Source: Primula veris
Lineage: Eukaryota > Streptophyta > Magnoliopsida > Ericales > Primulaceae
NCBI GenBank assembly: GCA_963682055.1
Contig: OY821746.1
Coordinates: 12,947,992 to 13,011,991 of the forward strand
DNA length: 64,000 nucleotides
Direction of reading: 5' to 3'
Numbering within the stretch: the first letter of the stretch is position 1; every line of letters begins with the position of its first letter. Under the pieces are notes generated by a model. That model worked only from the letters and a program-made list of their open reading frames with translations. It was not told where the DNA came from and did not search any database. Position numbers and translations under genes: made by a program. Of the stretch, positions 46,101-57,218 are shown piece by piece.

Positions 46101-46609
46101 TTGAACTTGAGTCATTTGAGACGTTGAACAAAATAGCTGTATCCTTTCTTCTTTTCACATCCTAGAACAAAATTTAGGCTCAAGAATTTCAAGTGCAACC
46201 ATAGCTACTACTACAATTAAATGGCATACCATCATTGAAGGATCAGATGGTCTTTCTTGTAATTAAATACAGCTTTACAACCTCGTTTAGTCACATACTG
46301 CCCCTTAACTCTATCAAATTGAAGATCGTCACATCATGACGATTCAATTACTAAGATTAAGTTCTCGCAGATCTCGATCTCACCCTTATTCCTAAGGTCC
46401 ATTCTAATGTTTTTTTAGTACCTAAAAGTGTCGCGCCGTCCACTCTATGCGTAAATTGCAGTAACATGAATACTCAAGTGCTATATTATGATGAAGCCGT
46501 TAATATTCCAGTAGGAAAATTGAGACAATTATCACTTATCAGTGTATGGTAACGTAGTTAAAACATGTATGTTGTATTAGTAGAGCCGTAGAGGGTTATT
46601 TTGCAAGTA
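43137..46609. other. AT-rich intergenic DNA with possible gene relics
   Basis: Apart from the short LEA-like exon (separate entry) no gene is supported. A minus-strand stretch near 44340-44510 reads through as coding-like sequence (FWDGKIKANLNQHKTKYSN region) but has nearby stops and no family I recognise; it may be an old gene relic. Confidence 0.45.
43892..44004 (-). pseudogene. Possible terminal exon relic with LEA-like C terminus
   Basis: On the minus strand an acceptor (GGTTACAG, ending 44005) is followed by a frame ending LGAAESIKNATGMNK and TGA at 43894-43892. The Ala/Gly/Thr/Lys pattern (AGQTVQATALGAAES) resembles the C terminus of late embryogenesis abundant group proteins. No upstream exons were found, so this is probably a fragment. 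Identification is weak. Confidence 0.3.
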
Positions 46610-47517
46610 CTACACCAGATCTCTGCATTTTTTCTTCTCATTCCACTCATCCTTCACTATCTCCGCATATCTACAGTCTGTGCTACAAAATGCTTTCTCC
46701 CCCCTGAATATTATAAAACACAAAATCATAAGAATTCTGTAATAATATTGATAGATCATAACATAAGCGGAATGGCGGATACAGTTTAATTCGACTATTT
46801 TGTCCTGAGACAGATGGTCAGTCAATTGGTTTTCTTTTTATTTTTATAGATCTTTTTCGTAGTTCTTGGATAAATACATAGTTTGATGAGGATGATGATA
46901 TATTTCCATAATATTCACAATTATAAGCATTTCCTGAAAAGTTAAAATTAGGCTGAAGATGTTTACCTATACATGTATATGTCTTTGTCATGAAGCGTCT
47001 TGCGGCACAGATGGCAAAATTTTAGAAAATCTTTATCTGGAAAGTCCTCATCCTCACCTGATAATTTTGATGCCGATATTTCAAACATAACACTCCCATG
47101 TTTTTTCACACTTTTCGTATCGCAACAAGTACTGTTTTTTCTTGTTACACCAATCCCATCATTATAGTACACTCCAGAGTTAGTTTTGTTAGGTTCATGG
47201 CAAGTCACGAAAGTGTAATCCTCTTCATGACTATTTTTCACTTCCAAAGGAACATGATTTGATCTGCTTTGGTTACTAGTATGTAAAACAGGCTTACGAT
47301 GATGAGATACGCATGAGTACTCGGATTTTTCAAGAGCCGCAACAATCCCAAGCCCGACACCACCAACAAAATCGTACTTTCTTGGGCCTCTAGGGGATTG
47401 AATATTCATGATCTCTAAGGGGATTCTTGGGCTCATAGCCGAACCCGAGCTACCTCCAAAACCCCAATTTCCAGTGAGTTTTCCGATCATTGGCTGGGGT
47501 CTCCTGCTTATCATCAT
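46610..47517 (-). CDS. FLZ-type zinc finger protein (DUF581), 214 aa
   Basis: Two exons: 47517-46967 and 46703-46610 (TAG), intron GTAAACATC...ATTCAG, with the Arg codon of the finger split at the junction (AG/G). The start MMISRRPQP is preferred over non-ATG upstream extension. The C-terminal FLZ domain begins FLKFCHLCRKTL at residue 164 and reads DKDIYMYRGEKAFCSTDC, giving Cys168-x2-Cys171-x18-Cys190-x3-Cys194, the FLZ consensus. The N-terminal part has the family motifs SPRIPLEI and a Gly-rich GLGIVAAL-type segment. FLZ proteins are plant-specific adaptors that bind SnRK1 kinase subunits and act in energy, ABA and stress signalling. The intron position inside the finger is normal for the family. 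The gene looks intact. Confidence 0.9.
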
Positions 47518-50500
47518 GATTTTAAAAATTATATAGTCTATGAATAATAAAACTAGTAAGACTGGGATAGAGAGATTGATGTATGTCTCAACTCTGAAGT
47601 GCAAAAATTATGCACAAAGGCATTGAAATATATGCTAGATGGTAATTATTGGACTTGGCACACGGTTTGGTTTGTGGGGGATGGTGACAAATCGAAGTAC
47701 CTATCTTGGGTTACATGATGATGACAATTTTATTTAATTTATTATTTCTAGTATAGTGATGTTCACTATTTTTCTATATGTAAGAATATCTTCTAGTAAC
47801 ACGTATGTATGATAGACATGGCTAGTATTTTATCTTTTATGGGACTTTTTTCTTTTATTATTGTTGAGAACATTAAGTCCTTCGTCTTTCATTAGCGATC
47901 TTACAAGTAAGAAATTCATAACTTTATTGGATGAAAGTGTCAATATCTTTTCAAAGTAATTATTAAGGCTTTGTTTAGTTGTAATTGAGTTAAAAGTATG
48001 ATATTTCAACAAATAAAGTGTTAAGCATTGTAATTTCTCATAGGCCATATGCAGACCATATTTTAAGCCTCGGGATGAATCTTCCGAAACCAAACGGGTA
48101 ATTTATATGTTTAAGGATGAGTATCGGGATAGAGATTTATCGGATACACCGCTACACAACAATGGAATCCGCCACAAAACTCTATAAATTGCGCATCTTC
48201 GGGCTATTGGAACTGCATTTCTAGGTAGAAACGGACCGTAAAATCCTGTACGCGCGTATTAATGTCAAACTATTTATCATCTTCCTTTAATCTCTCTATT
48301 TAGCAAAATTGAATGTATAAACTTTAATTATCAATTATGTTAAAACGGTGTTGACTTTTCTATTATCTCATGACCTTTTTTTTTTGCTAATATTTTTCTC
48401 CTTTCAATAATTCTAATAATATTTTAAATCAATACGAAAGCCAAACAATAGGAAAAGAAAAAGGAAATCGAAGATAGAAGAAAAATCTCAACAAAATAAA
48501 TAAATAACAAAGATCTTAACTTTGCTATTTGAAATTGCAGTGGTATTAATAAGATTTAATTGTGTCGTAAAGTTTTAGAAGTTATATAAAAGCCCATGTG
48601 GTTCTTTTCACTGTTCCACTCATCTATTTTGTGTAAAAAATTATTCAAGTAGTTTATTGTGGTTGAAAGGAATGGACAACTTGAATGTCAAAAGTTGTGT
48701 ACACAATTGAGTACTTGTGATTTACATTAATTTTACCATTATCAAACACTTATTTAGATGGGTATATTGTTTGTTATATGTAATGATAATTTCGTCAGTA
48801 AAAAATTAGAGTAATTTATTGTAATATTTCTTATAGTTTCAATATAAAAGATTTTTGGTCTTACATCAATTACAACAACAATACATCTCAATTTTTTTAT
48901 GAGAAGCGCATTTTTAAAGTAAATAATCAATTGTTGAATTATTCAGCACGTACGGAGCGATTGTCAATAAAAGTGATTGTACAAAAGTTAATTATTTTCT
49001 AAGTCAGTCATCCATCTATTGTCATTTTTAATCATTAAATTAATTTTTTCCATAGCAAATTTATGCTAATTGTTCACAAGAATGAACAACAATATTTAAA
49101 GGAACATCAATAGCGTTTAATCTCCTAAACAATTGAAATTACCTCAAAATGTAATAGTTTATTATCATGTGGATGAATTTTAGTGTGAACTTTTAATTTT
49201 ATTTCTATTTTAGATGAGTAAACAATTAAACAGGAAATCTAAATAAAAATAGTGGACATTAAAATAGGAAAAGAGAGACCGAGGGAGTAACATCCAATAT
49301 TTGCCACTTGATTAAAACTTGACTCTTATTGTGTGAACAAAAAGTATTGGGAAACAATGGAAAAATACATATGAGAATATTGATAGCATAGTGTAATAAA
49401 CCCAATATTAGAAAACATCAATTATCAAATGTCAGTTTCGTAGGACCCATATAATTAGTAAAGCAAGTATTTTTTATGAAATTAGTGAGTGTCTTTGTCA
49501 CAGAATGGACCCACTCATTTAAATGCTGACTCATATTCGCCGGTGTGAATAGGTACGTGTCATCAAAATAATGAACCAATGTTTAAATCAGTGAGACCAA
49601 TGAGGCCATTGATTTATTTTTTATGGATTGTTTTTTTCTGTTAATCAACTTTAGAATAAAATAAAAAACTAGGGGCCAATTCCTGGGGACCGAGAGCGAC
49701 TTTTGGCATCACCACCTTTATTAAACATTGGAAATTGTAAATTTTAATAAATTGGCATATGATAATAACAGGAAGAAAAAAAAACTCACCTTGTTCCCAG
49801 TAATAGATAAATAAGACTAGAATAAATAAATATTTGGTCAGAACCGACTCTAAAAAAAAATTGAAATTTTGATCAAATTATAACAAGCATATATGTTCAA
49901 ACATAATGCAATTTTTTATCTTGAATTTAGGTTTTTCTTCCGGTGACTTTAAGTTCGTCGGAATCTAAATTCACTGAAAGTCACTGGAAACGGATGAATC
50001 CGTATTCTCAGCTTTAAATAAAGAAGCTTATTGCTTAAGTTCCACCGGAAAACATCATTTTTTGTTATTTAATTTCCATCAATTAGGGGCAAAAGTTTAT
50101 AATTTAAATTCAACAAGTGGTTTTCAATTGTTACAGGAGTGTTTGCTAGTGCTTCATTCTAGTAACATTTGCTACATATTAAAAAGTTACGCAAAGGAGT
50201 GTCATATATCCTGCATAGTTTTATCCTAGTAAATGGAGAGATGAGCAAAACTGTAAAGGTTTTGTTGCTACCTTTTTGCAAGTCTGTGTTACATTTGATT
50301 ATTTGCATCTACACACGTTTAGAAAATGGTTAAATAGAAGAGCAAAAGTCATACAAGTATTGTCACTATAATTTACATATGTGGCCTGACTTGACATCTT
50401 TAACCAACACTCAAAACTATTTATTCTCAATTTTGCTGACATCAACTATCTATCTTTTCCAATTTTCTATTGATTATGCTAATATTTACCATTTACTAGA

Positions 50501-50580
50501 GAAGCATTATAAGTTCACACAAGTCAACAACTACTCAATATAACCTGAATATATGATGTTTTAGTAAATAGCGGAATATT
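47518..50580. other. Upstream region of the FLZ gene and AT-rich intergenic DNA
   Basis: No supported coding region. Short frames such as the minus-strand one at 47830-48093 lack any recognisable feature. The FLZ promoter should lie in the first part of this stretch, but no clear TATA box could be assigned. Confidence 0.5.
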
Positions 50581-50903
50581 TATTAAGTATATCTATTATA
50601 CATAAAAGTAATTAGGTTTGTTTCTGGATATTCAGTATTGATTTAGTAATATTTTGTATTCATTGATAGGTTTAAGAACTTTTGTAAATGACTGTTGACG
50701 ATGTTTTTATAAGTCACATGACCTATTTGAAAACTCTATAAACTGTATATATACACAGCTATTGCGAGAATACTGGGTTAATTTCATTCTTAATAAAAAA
50801 TTTATTTTATTTTATATTCTCCCTCTATTTTTTCTCTATATCAATCATGATCAAATACTGATCACATATAAAATCAATAGAACATGATTTATACGTTTCT
50901 ACA
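50581..50903 (+). repeat. 5' LTR of the copia element (323 bp) and adjoining PBS
   Basis: A TATA-like ACTGTATATATACAC lies near 50745. Directly after the LTR, 50904-50914 reads TGGTATAGAGC, one base short of the initiator-tRNA-Met site TGGTATCAGAGC. Confidence 0.9.
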
Positions 50904-51256
50904 TGGTATAGAGCGCTAATAAGGTGTGTTTCTGCTGCGATCTTCCGTAAAATTGGGGTTTTTTGCGAAGGTTATTGGGTTTATTTTCTTTTGCTATAGA
51001 TTGGGGTTTCTTTGGCCTCTTTACTTGATCTAATCGTTTCGACTGTTAATATATGTATCGCTTTCTCTTATTGTTATCAATTCTCTCGTGAGTTCTGGAA
51101 ATTAGGGTTTGCTCGTTTTATTTTGGGGATTTTGTATAAACAATGATTAATTGGGTCAATCGAATAGTTTTCTTGGAAAGATTAATAGTGATTGTGTTTC
51201 TTTTGATCAGATCTCGGGTTTTCTTGTTTTTTTTAGGGTTTCTTTAAAATCAAGAA

Positions 51257-54200
51257 ATGTTAGGAATTAATGAGAATGGAGATTCTCAATCTAGTGTTAA
51301 TATTACTATAACTATGATGAGTCCATATTATATAGGATCAAATGAAAATACAAGTATCAGTTTAGTTACCCGTTTACTGACGGGTTCTAATTTCTATTCT
51401 TGGAGGAGAGCTATGAAAATATTTATAGGAGCAAAATCAAAATTAGGGTTTATAACAGGGACTTTACCTTTCCCCTTAGAAACTGATCTAATGCATGGTG
51501 CTTGGTTGCAGTGCAACCTAATAGTTATATCTTGGATCATTAATTCTGTTAATAGTGATATAACTCAGTCTATTTTGTATGTGGACAATGCTTCTAAAAT
51601 ATGGAGAGAGTTATCAGAAAGGTTTGCTCAGGGTAAAGAGGCTAGAATTTATGAGTTACACTAGCATATTCATAGAACAATTCAAGATTCTCTTAGTGTA
51701 TCATGGTATTTACTAAAATAGAAACCTTGTGGAATCAATTAAGTGTGTTGAGCCCTATTCCAAGGTGTACTTGTGGAGTGATACGTGGCTGTTCTTGCAA
51801 TTTTATGAGTGCTATAATAGCAAGGGAGTAGAGAGTTTTTAAAATGATTTTTTTAATGGGGCTTAATGAGAGGTTTGCTCATATGAGGAGCCAGATACTT
51901 TTGATGAGGCATTTGCCTTCTTTAAATGACATATATCAATTGGTGACTCAAGAAGAGAAGCAGCAAGGCATATGGGTTTGGTTTTAACTTCTCATCACAT
52001 TTGGCCTCAAGTTGGTCAAGGGAATAATCAAGGTTCTAAGCCACAATTTGGTCAAGGTTTTAGGCCTGTTGGTGGAAGTGGTAGTGGTTTTAGGTCTGGT
52101 AGTGGTAATAGTTGTAGGCGTTTCAACAATATGGGAAGGGGTATAGTGATTAAGTGTTCTCATTGTGGGTCAAATAGACATACTAAGGACATGTGTTACA
52201 GGCTACATGGGTATCCATCTAGATGGATTCCAAGGCCAATAGGGTTTAGTAGTGGTTATTCTGTAAACAATAATAGCTACCAAATTAAAACCAAAAATAG
52301 GGAGATATGTATGGCAATACTATAAGTCAACAGCAGAGTATGCCAACATATAGTGTGCAGCAAAGGAAGAGTTGTGAGGAAGGAATGTATGAGAAAGATG
52401 GTGAACAACATGCTAGTTATAATAAAATTCCACTTTCTAATATGGTGTTTTCTAATATGTCAGGTATATCAGTTTCTTCTTTTCCATTATGTGCTGATGT
52501 TTGTCAAAATACTATTAATACAATTAAGGTTGATAGTATAATGAATATGGTTAATACTCTAAAGCATTTTGATAATTTTAGAGAAATAGATTCACATGTT
52601 AATTTATCTAATGGTCAAAAGGTTATGGTAACTTATATAGGAACTGTAGTTTTTAAAAATATTATTGTCTTATACAATGTTCTGTGTGTGCCTACTTTTG
52701 ATTTTAATTTGGTAGCTTTTAGTAAGTTAGCCAAGGATTCTGGTTTATCTGTAGTTTTAGATTCACAAGATTGTTATATTCAGGACCAACCCTCTTTGAG
52801 GATGATTGGTAGTGCAAATGCAAGGAATGGGTAGAGAAATGAGGTGTCTAAGTCTTTCAGTTGTAATAGTTATGTTTTCAATAATAAGCCACAAATTTGG
52901 CATTGTAGGTTAGGGCATCCTTCTCTCCCTGTACTTAGCTTGATTTCTGATGATGTAAATATCAAGTTTAGCGTCCTGAGTTCAAAACCTTGTGATGTTT
53001 GTCATTTAGCTAAACACCATAGGCTTAAATTTCCTGTCAAAAATTCTAATACAAATCATGCTTTTGAGCTTATTCACTGTGATCTTTGGGGTTGTTATTC
53101 TGTTTCCACTTATAATAATTTCAATTACTTTCTTAAAATAGTTGATGATTATACTAAATACACTTGGATTTTCCTGTTAAAGAATAAGTCTGACACTGCA
53201 AATATTTTTCCTCAGTTTTATAGAATGGTGGAAAATCAGTTTAATGTTAAAATAAAGATAATAAGAAGTGATAATGGTACTGAGTTTAATCTTTTAGATT
53301 TTTATACTAAGAATGTTAGTATTCATCAAACAAGTTGTGTGGACTCCACAGCATAATGGAGTTGCAGAAATAAAACATCAACATTTATTAAATGTAGCAA
53401 GAGCTCTAGATTTCAATCAAATCTACCTTTAAAATTTTGGGAAGAGTGTATTTTAACGCTGCTTATCTCATTAATAGAACTGCAACCCCTCTTCTAGCTA
53501 ATAAAAATCCTTATCAATTATTATATGATAGAAAACCTACTTATAATCATCTCAGAGTTATTGGTTGTCTTTGCTATGCTAGTACTTTAAGTAGAAACAG
53601 GACTAAGTTGGATGCTAGAGGTAGAAAGTGTCTTACTTGGCTATGCCACAAGTACCAAAGGTTACAAACTGTATGAATTAGTTACATATGAGATTTTTCT
53701 TTCAAGAGATGTCATTTTTTATGAAGAATTTTTTTCCATTTCAGCAAAAAGGTGATACTTGTGTTTCACCACACTTACCTACTGACAACCTACAATATGT
53801 AAATAGTCCTCTAACCATTGATAGTTTTAAAGATTATCTTTTTAAGGATGATACTTCTGATGTTAATGACAAAGTTATTCATTCTCCTAATATTGATGAT
53901 CATCAAGAAAGTGTTGATGTAGGTGATTCTACTATTGGTAGAAAGTCTACAAGAATTTCAAAGGCACCCAGTTATTTACATGACTTTCATTGTTCTACTA
54001 ATAATGTTGAGTTTCCTACTAACAGCATGATGCCTGTTCATGCTTTATCTTCATGTCTTACCTATGATAATTTTTCTCAGTCTTATAAGTCTTTTTGTAT
54101 GTTGGTTTCCTCTGTTAGTGAACCAAGAACTTATAAACAGGCTAGTACTGACCCTCTTTGGATAGAAGCTATGAAAGCTGAGATAAAAACTTTAGAAGTT

Positions 54201-55648
54201 AATAACATTTGGTTTTTAACTAAATTACCACCTAGTAAACAACCAATATGTTGTAAGTGGGTTTATAAGATTAAACATAAGGCAGATGGTTCTATAGAAA
54301 GATACAAAGCTAGGTTAGTGGCAAAAGGTTGTACACAGTTAAAAGACATTGATTATGAAGCCACTTTTTCACATGTGGCCAAAATGACAACAGTGAGATG
54401 TTTTTTAGCAATTGCAGACTCTCAAAAATGGTTTTTGGCTCAACTAGATGTGAATAATGCTTTTTTGCATGGTGAATTGGATGAAGATGAATATTTGACA
54501 CCACCACCAGGTTTTTTACAAAAAGATGAAACTTTAGTTTGTAAACTGTAAAAATCTTTATATGATTTAAAATAAGCTTCTAGACAGTGGTTTTCAAAAT
54601 TACACAGTGCTTTAGTGATGTTTGGTTTTACTCAATCTGTTGCTGATTATTCTTTATTTACTATTACTAAGAATGATAATTTTTTAGCACTTTTAGTTTA
54701 TGTAGATGACATTGTTCTTGGGAGTACTTGTTCTGAGTTGATTAATGAGGTCAAAATTTTTCTTAATACACTATTCCAGTTAAAAGATTTAGGTCCTTTG
54801 AGGTTTTTTTTTCTGAGATTAGAAGTAGCTAGAAGTGAGAAGGGAATACATGTTTGTCAAATGAAATATGTCTTAGAAATATGGCAGATGCAGGACTTTT
54901 AGCATCAAAACAATCAAATTTTTCAATGGACACTAAACAGAAGTTTACATGTTATGATAATGATTTGTTTGAAGATATTACTTTGTATAGGATATTGGTG
55001 GGTAAGTTGCTTTACTTAACCATTACAAGACCTGATATTTCTTACTCTGTTCATATTTTAAGTCAATTCTTAGCTAATCCAAGTAAAAGTCATTATACAA
55101 CAACTTTGAGGGTTCTGAGGTATGTTAAGAAATCACCAGCTCAAGGTATTTTATTCTCCTCTGCTTCTCCTTTGTTTTTAAAAGCTTTTAGTGATTCTGA
55201 TTGGACAGCATGTGTTGATTCTAGGAGGTCGGTAACTGGATTCAGTATTTTCTTAGGAAACTCTTTGATTTCTTGAAAAAGTAAGAAACAAAATGTTGTA
55301 TCTAGAAGTAGTACTGAGGCTGAGTATGGAGCTCTTGCTGTTAGCAGTTCTGAAATAATGTGGTTACTTCATTTAATTAAAGATTTAGGTATTAAACATG
55401 ATAAATCAATAGCTTTATTTACAGATAGTAAAAGTGCACTTTCTTTAGCTTATAATCATGTTAATCATGAAAGAACAAAACATACTGAGGTTGATTGCCA
55501 CTTTATCAGAGATTTGGTACGTAAAAATATTGTGCATTTGTTACATGTTCATACTAATGACAATGTTGCAGACCTTTTTACCAAGGCATTGGGTGCAGCT
55601 CAATTTAAGCATTTACGTGTCAAGATGGGAGGTTATCCCTTCACTCTC
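51257..55648 (+). pseudogene. Ty1/copia gag-pol polyprotein with many stops and frameshifts
   Basis: Gag starts at ATG 51257 with the copia gag motif LTGSNFYSWRRAM. It breaks at TAG 51662-51664, then by a one-base deletion near 51706, TAG at about 51828 and a further shift near 51970. The zinc knuckle CSHCGSNRHTKDMC is at about 52158-52200. The GAG-pre-integrase WHCRLGHPS is near 52880 and the integrase core (HCDLWG, RSDNGTEF) follows; an extra base near 53340 shifts the frame before HNGVAE. RT starts near 54150 with YVDD at 54699-54710; TAA at 54549-54551 and 54573-54575 replace Gln codons, and TGA at 55274-55276 replaces Trp in the RNase H. The RNase H ends near 55648. Most nonsense changes are C-to-T or G-to-A. 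Confidence 0.92.
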
Positions 55649-55664
55649 CATCTTGAGTGGAGCA

Positions 55665-55987
55665 TATTAAGTATATCTATTATACATAAGAGTAATTAGG
55701 TTTGTTTCTGGATATTCAGTATTGATTCAGTAATATTTTGTATTCATTGATAGTTTTAAGAACTTTTGTAAAGTACTCTTAACGATGTTTTTATAAGTCG
55801 CATGACCTATTTGAAAACTCTGTAAACTGTATATATACTCAGCTATTGTAAGAATAATGGGTTAATTTCATTCTTAATAAAAGTTTTATTTTCTTTTATA
55901 TCCTCTCTCTATTCTCTATCTATATCAATCGTGATCAAATACTGATCACATATAAAATCACCACAACGTGATTTATACGTTTCTACA
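55665..55987 (+). repeat. 3' LTR of the copia element (323 bp)
   Basis: Collinear with 50581-50903 over its whole length. It is preceded by the purine-rich GAGTGGAGCA (55655-55664), a likely polypurine tract. Confidence 0.92.
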
Positions 55988-56106
55988 ATATTGAATGTAG
56001 TTATAGTTTCCCTGAATAGTTTGTAAACAGTACTTCAGATTATCTTATATTTGTGTGTATATAAAGAAAGTCTATACCATTGTTTTGGTTTTTTACATCT
56101 GTTTGC

Positions 56107-56262
56107 AGACAAGCTTCCATACTCAATCAGGATACTCCTTGAATCAACAATTCTCAACTGTGATGAGTTTCAAGTGACAACAAAAGATGTAGAAAAGTTT
56201 CTTGATTGGGAAAAAAATCCCACCAAGCATGTTGAAATATAATTCAAACCTGCTAGAGAGTG
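56107..56262 (+). pseudogene. Relic of an aconitase (aconitate hydratase) exon
   Basis: After a polypyrimidine/TTTGCAG acceptor ending at 56107, the frame reads [14 protein letters not shown], then [19 protein letters not shown] and HVEI. This corresponds to the N-terminal region of plant aconitase (usual [21 protein letters not shown]...VEIPFKPARV). A TAA at 56240-56242 replaces the Pro codon, and FKPARE follows in frame before the similarity ends. No other aconitase exon was found in the window; upstream sequence is interrupted by the copia insertion at 50581-55987. Intron-exon retention indicates a DNA-level duplicate. Confidence 0.75.
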
Positions 56263-56749
56263 CTCTTCTTCAAGTTACTAATTTTTAGTTAATAGCTTGA
56301 CGGACTATTTTCGAGACCGATGTTTGTAATTTGGAGTCTTGGACTATTAGCTACGTACTTTGTAACTAAATCCTGGTTGTGAATGTTTGAACCAATACGA
56401 CTGAATGCAACTTAGTAGATAAAGATACTGGAACTACTAGTACTACATCATATCCTGGAGTTGTGAGAGTTTCTATAGGTATAAAAATTCATGAAAGAAG
56501 GACGCATAGCTATGCTTCATTTACTAATCATTATCCGGTAAGAATATTGTTGCCTTGAAACTAAAACAACAAATAAAACAAGGGAACACCATTTGGCACT
56601 GGAACTTCAGTGTTTCTTCCCCTCTTCTGATAGGCTCATTGGTTTTTTTTTATTTTTTGTCCTTTGGCTTATTGGTTACTTCAGTTATCGACGAGATAAC
56701 AGCTATCTGAAAATTTGAGGAATGAGATAATAGCTACCGATTTAGTAAA
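56263..56749. other. Short intergenic stretch, no feature seen
   Basis: AT-rich sequence between the aconitase relic and the LTR of the second copia element; no frame or repeat is supported. Confidence 0.5.
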
Positions 56750-57218
56750 TGTTAGAATATATATGGCCTAGTGTCATATATGTTAAATAAATAATGGTTT
56801 GGATAATTATCAAGTTTATTAATCTTATTGGTTAAATAATTAATTAAAGATAAATTAAAAGTAGTTAGTATTAGATAAGGATTAAAGTTAATGTTAAACT
56901 AATACTACCACTTATCACGTTGATGGAACGTGAGAAGTGGGAGAGACTGTTATACGTTCCCTCTCTCTACCTATAAAATAGTAGCAATACTACTATATTC
57001 TCACCATCAATAACATACAGAGAAATATATATAATAGTATTCATTATTAATGAAGGGCTAAGAGAGAGAAAACCATATCTCATAAAAGATTAAGCAGTAA
57101 ACTACAATGGCTCAAGGTAAGCATTCAATCATCTTTATTCCTATCGTTGTGAAAATTATGAAGTTAACGATCCATGTTCGTTTAAATTAATCTAAAGGTT
57201 TATAGAATATGTTTTACA
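56750..57218 (+). repeat. 5' LTR of the second copia element with TATA box and an in-LTR ATG
   Basis: TATAAAATA at 56982-56990 is a good core promoter. An ATG at 57107-57109 (ATGGCTCAAG) lies inside the LTR and is followed directly by a GTAAGC donor at 57117. The LTR ends ACA at 57218, two bases before the PBS. Confidence 0.75.

Larger units (their letters stand above)
50581..55987 (+). mobile_element. Complete Ty1/copia retrotransposon (5.4 kb), decayed
   Basis: Two 323-bp LTRs (50581-50903 and 55665-55987) differ at roughly 25-30 positions (about 8%), indicating an old insertion. Both start TATTAAGTATATC and end TTTCTACA; the usual TG start is absent. The 5-bp duplication ATATT flanks it at 50576-50580 and 55988-55992. 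A PBS-like TGGTATAGAGC follows the 5' LTR. The single coding region between the LTRs has copia order (gag, integrase, RT, RNase H). Confidence 0.93.

Noticed and set aside
47830..48093. Minus-strand frame of 87 codons upstream of the FLZ gene
   Set aside because: AT-rich chance frame with no domain, splice support or homology clue.
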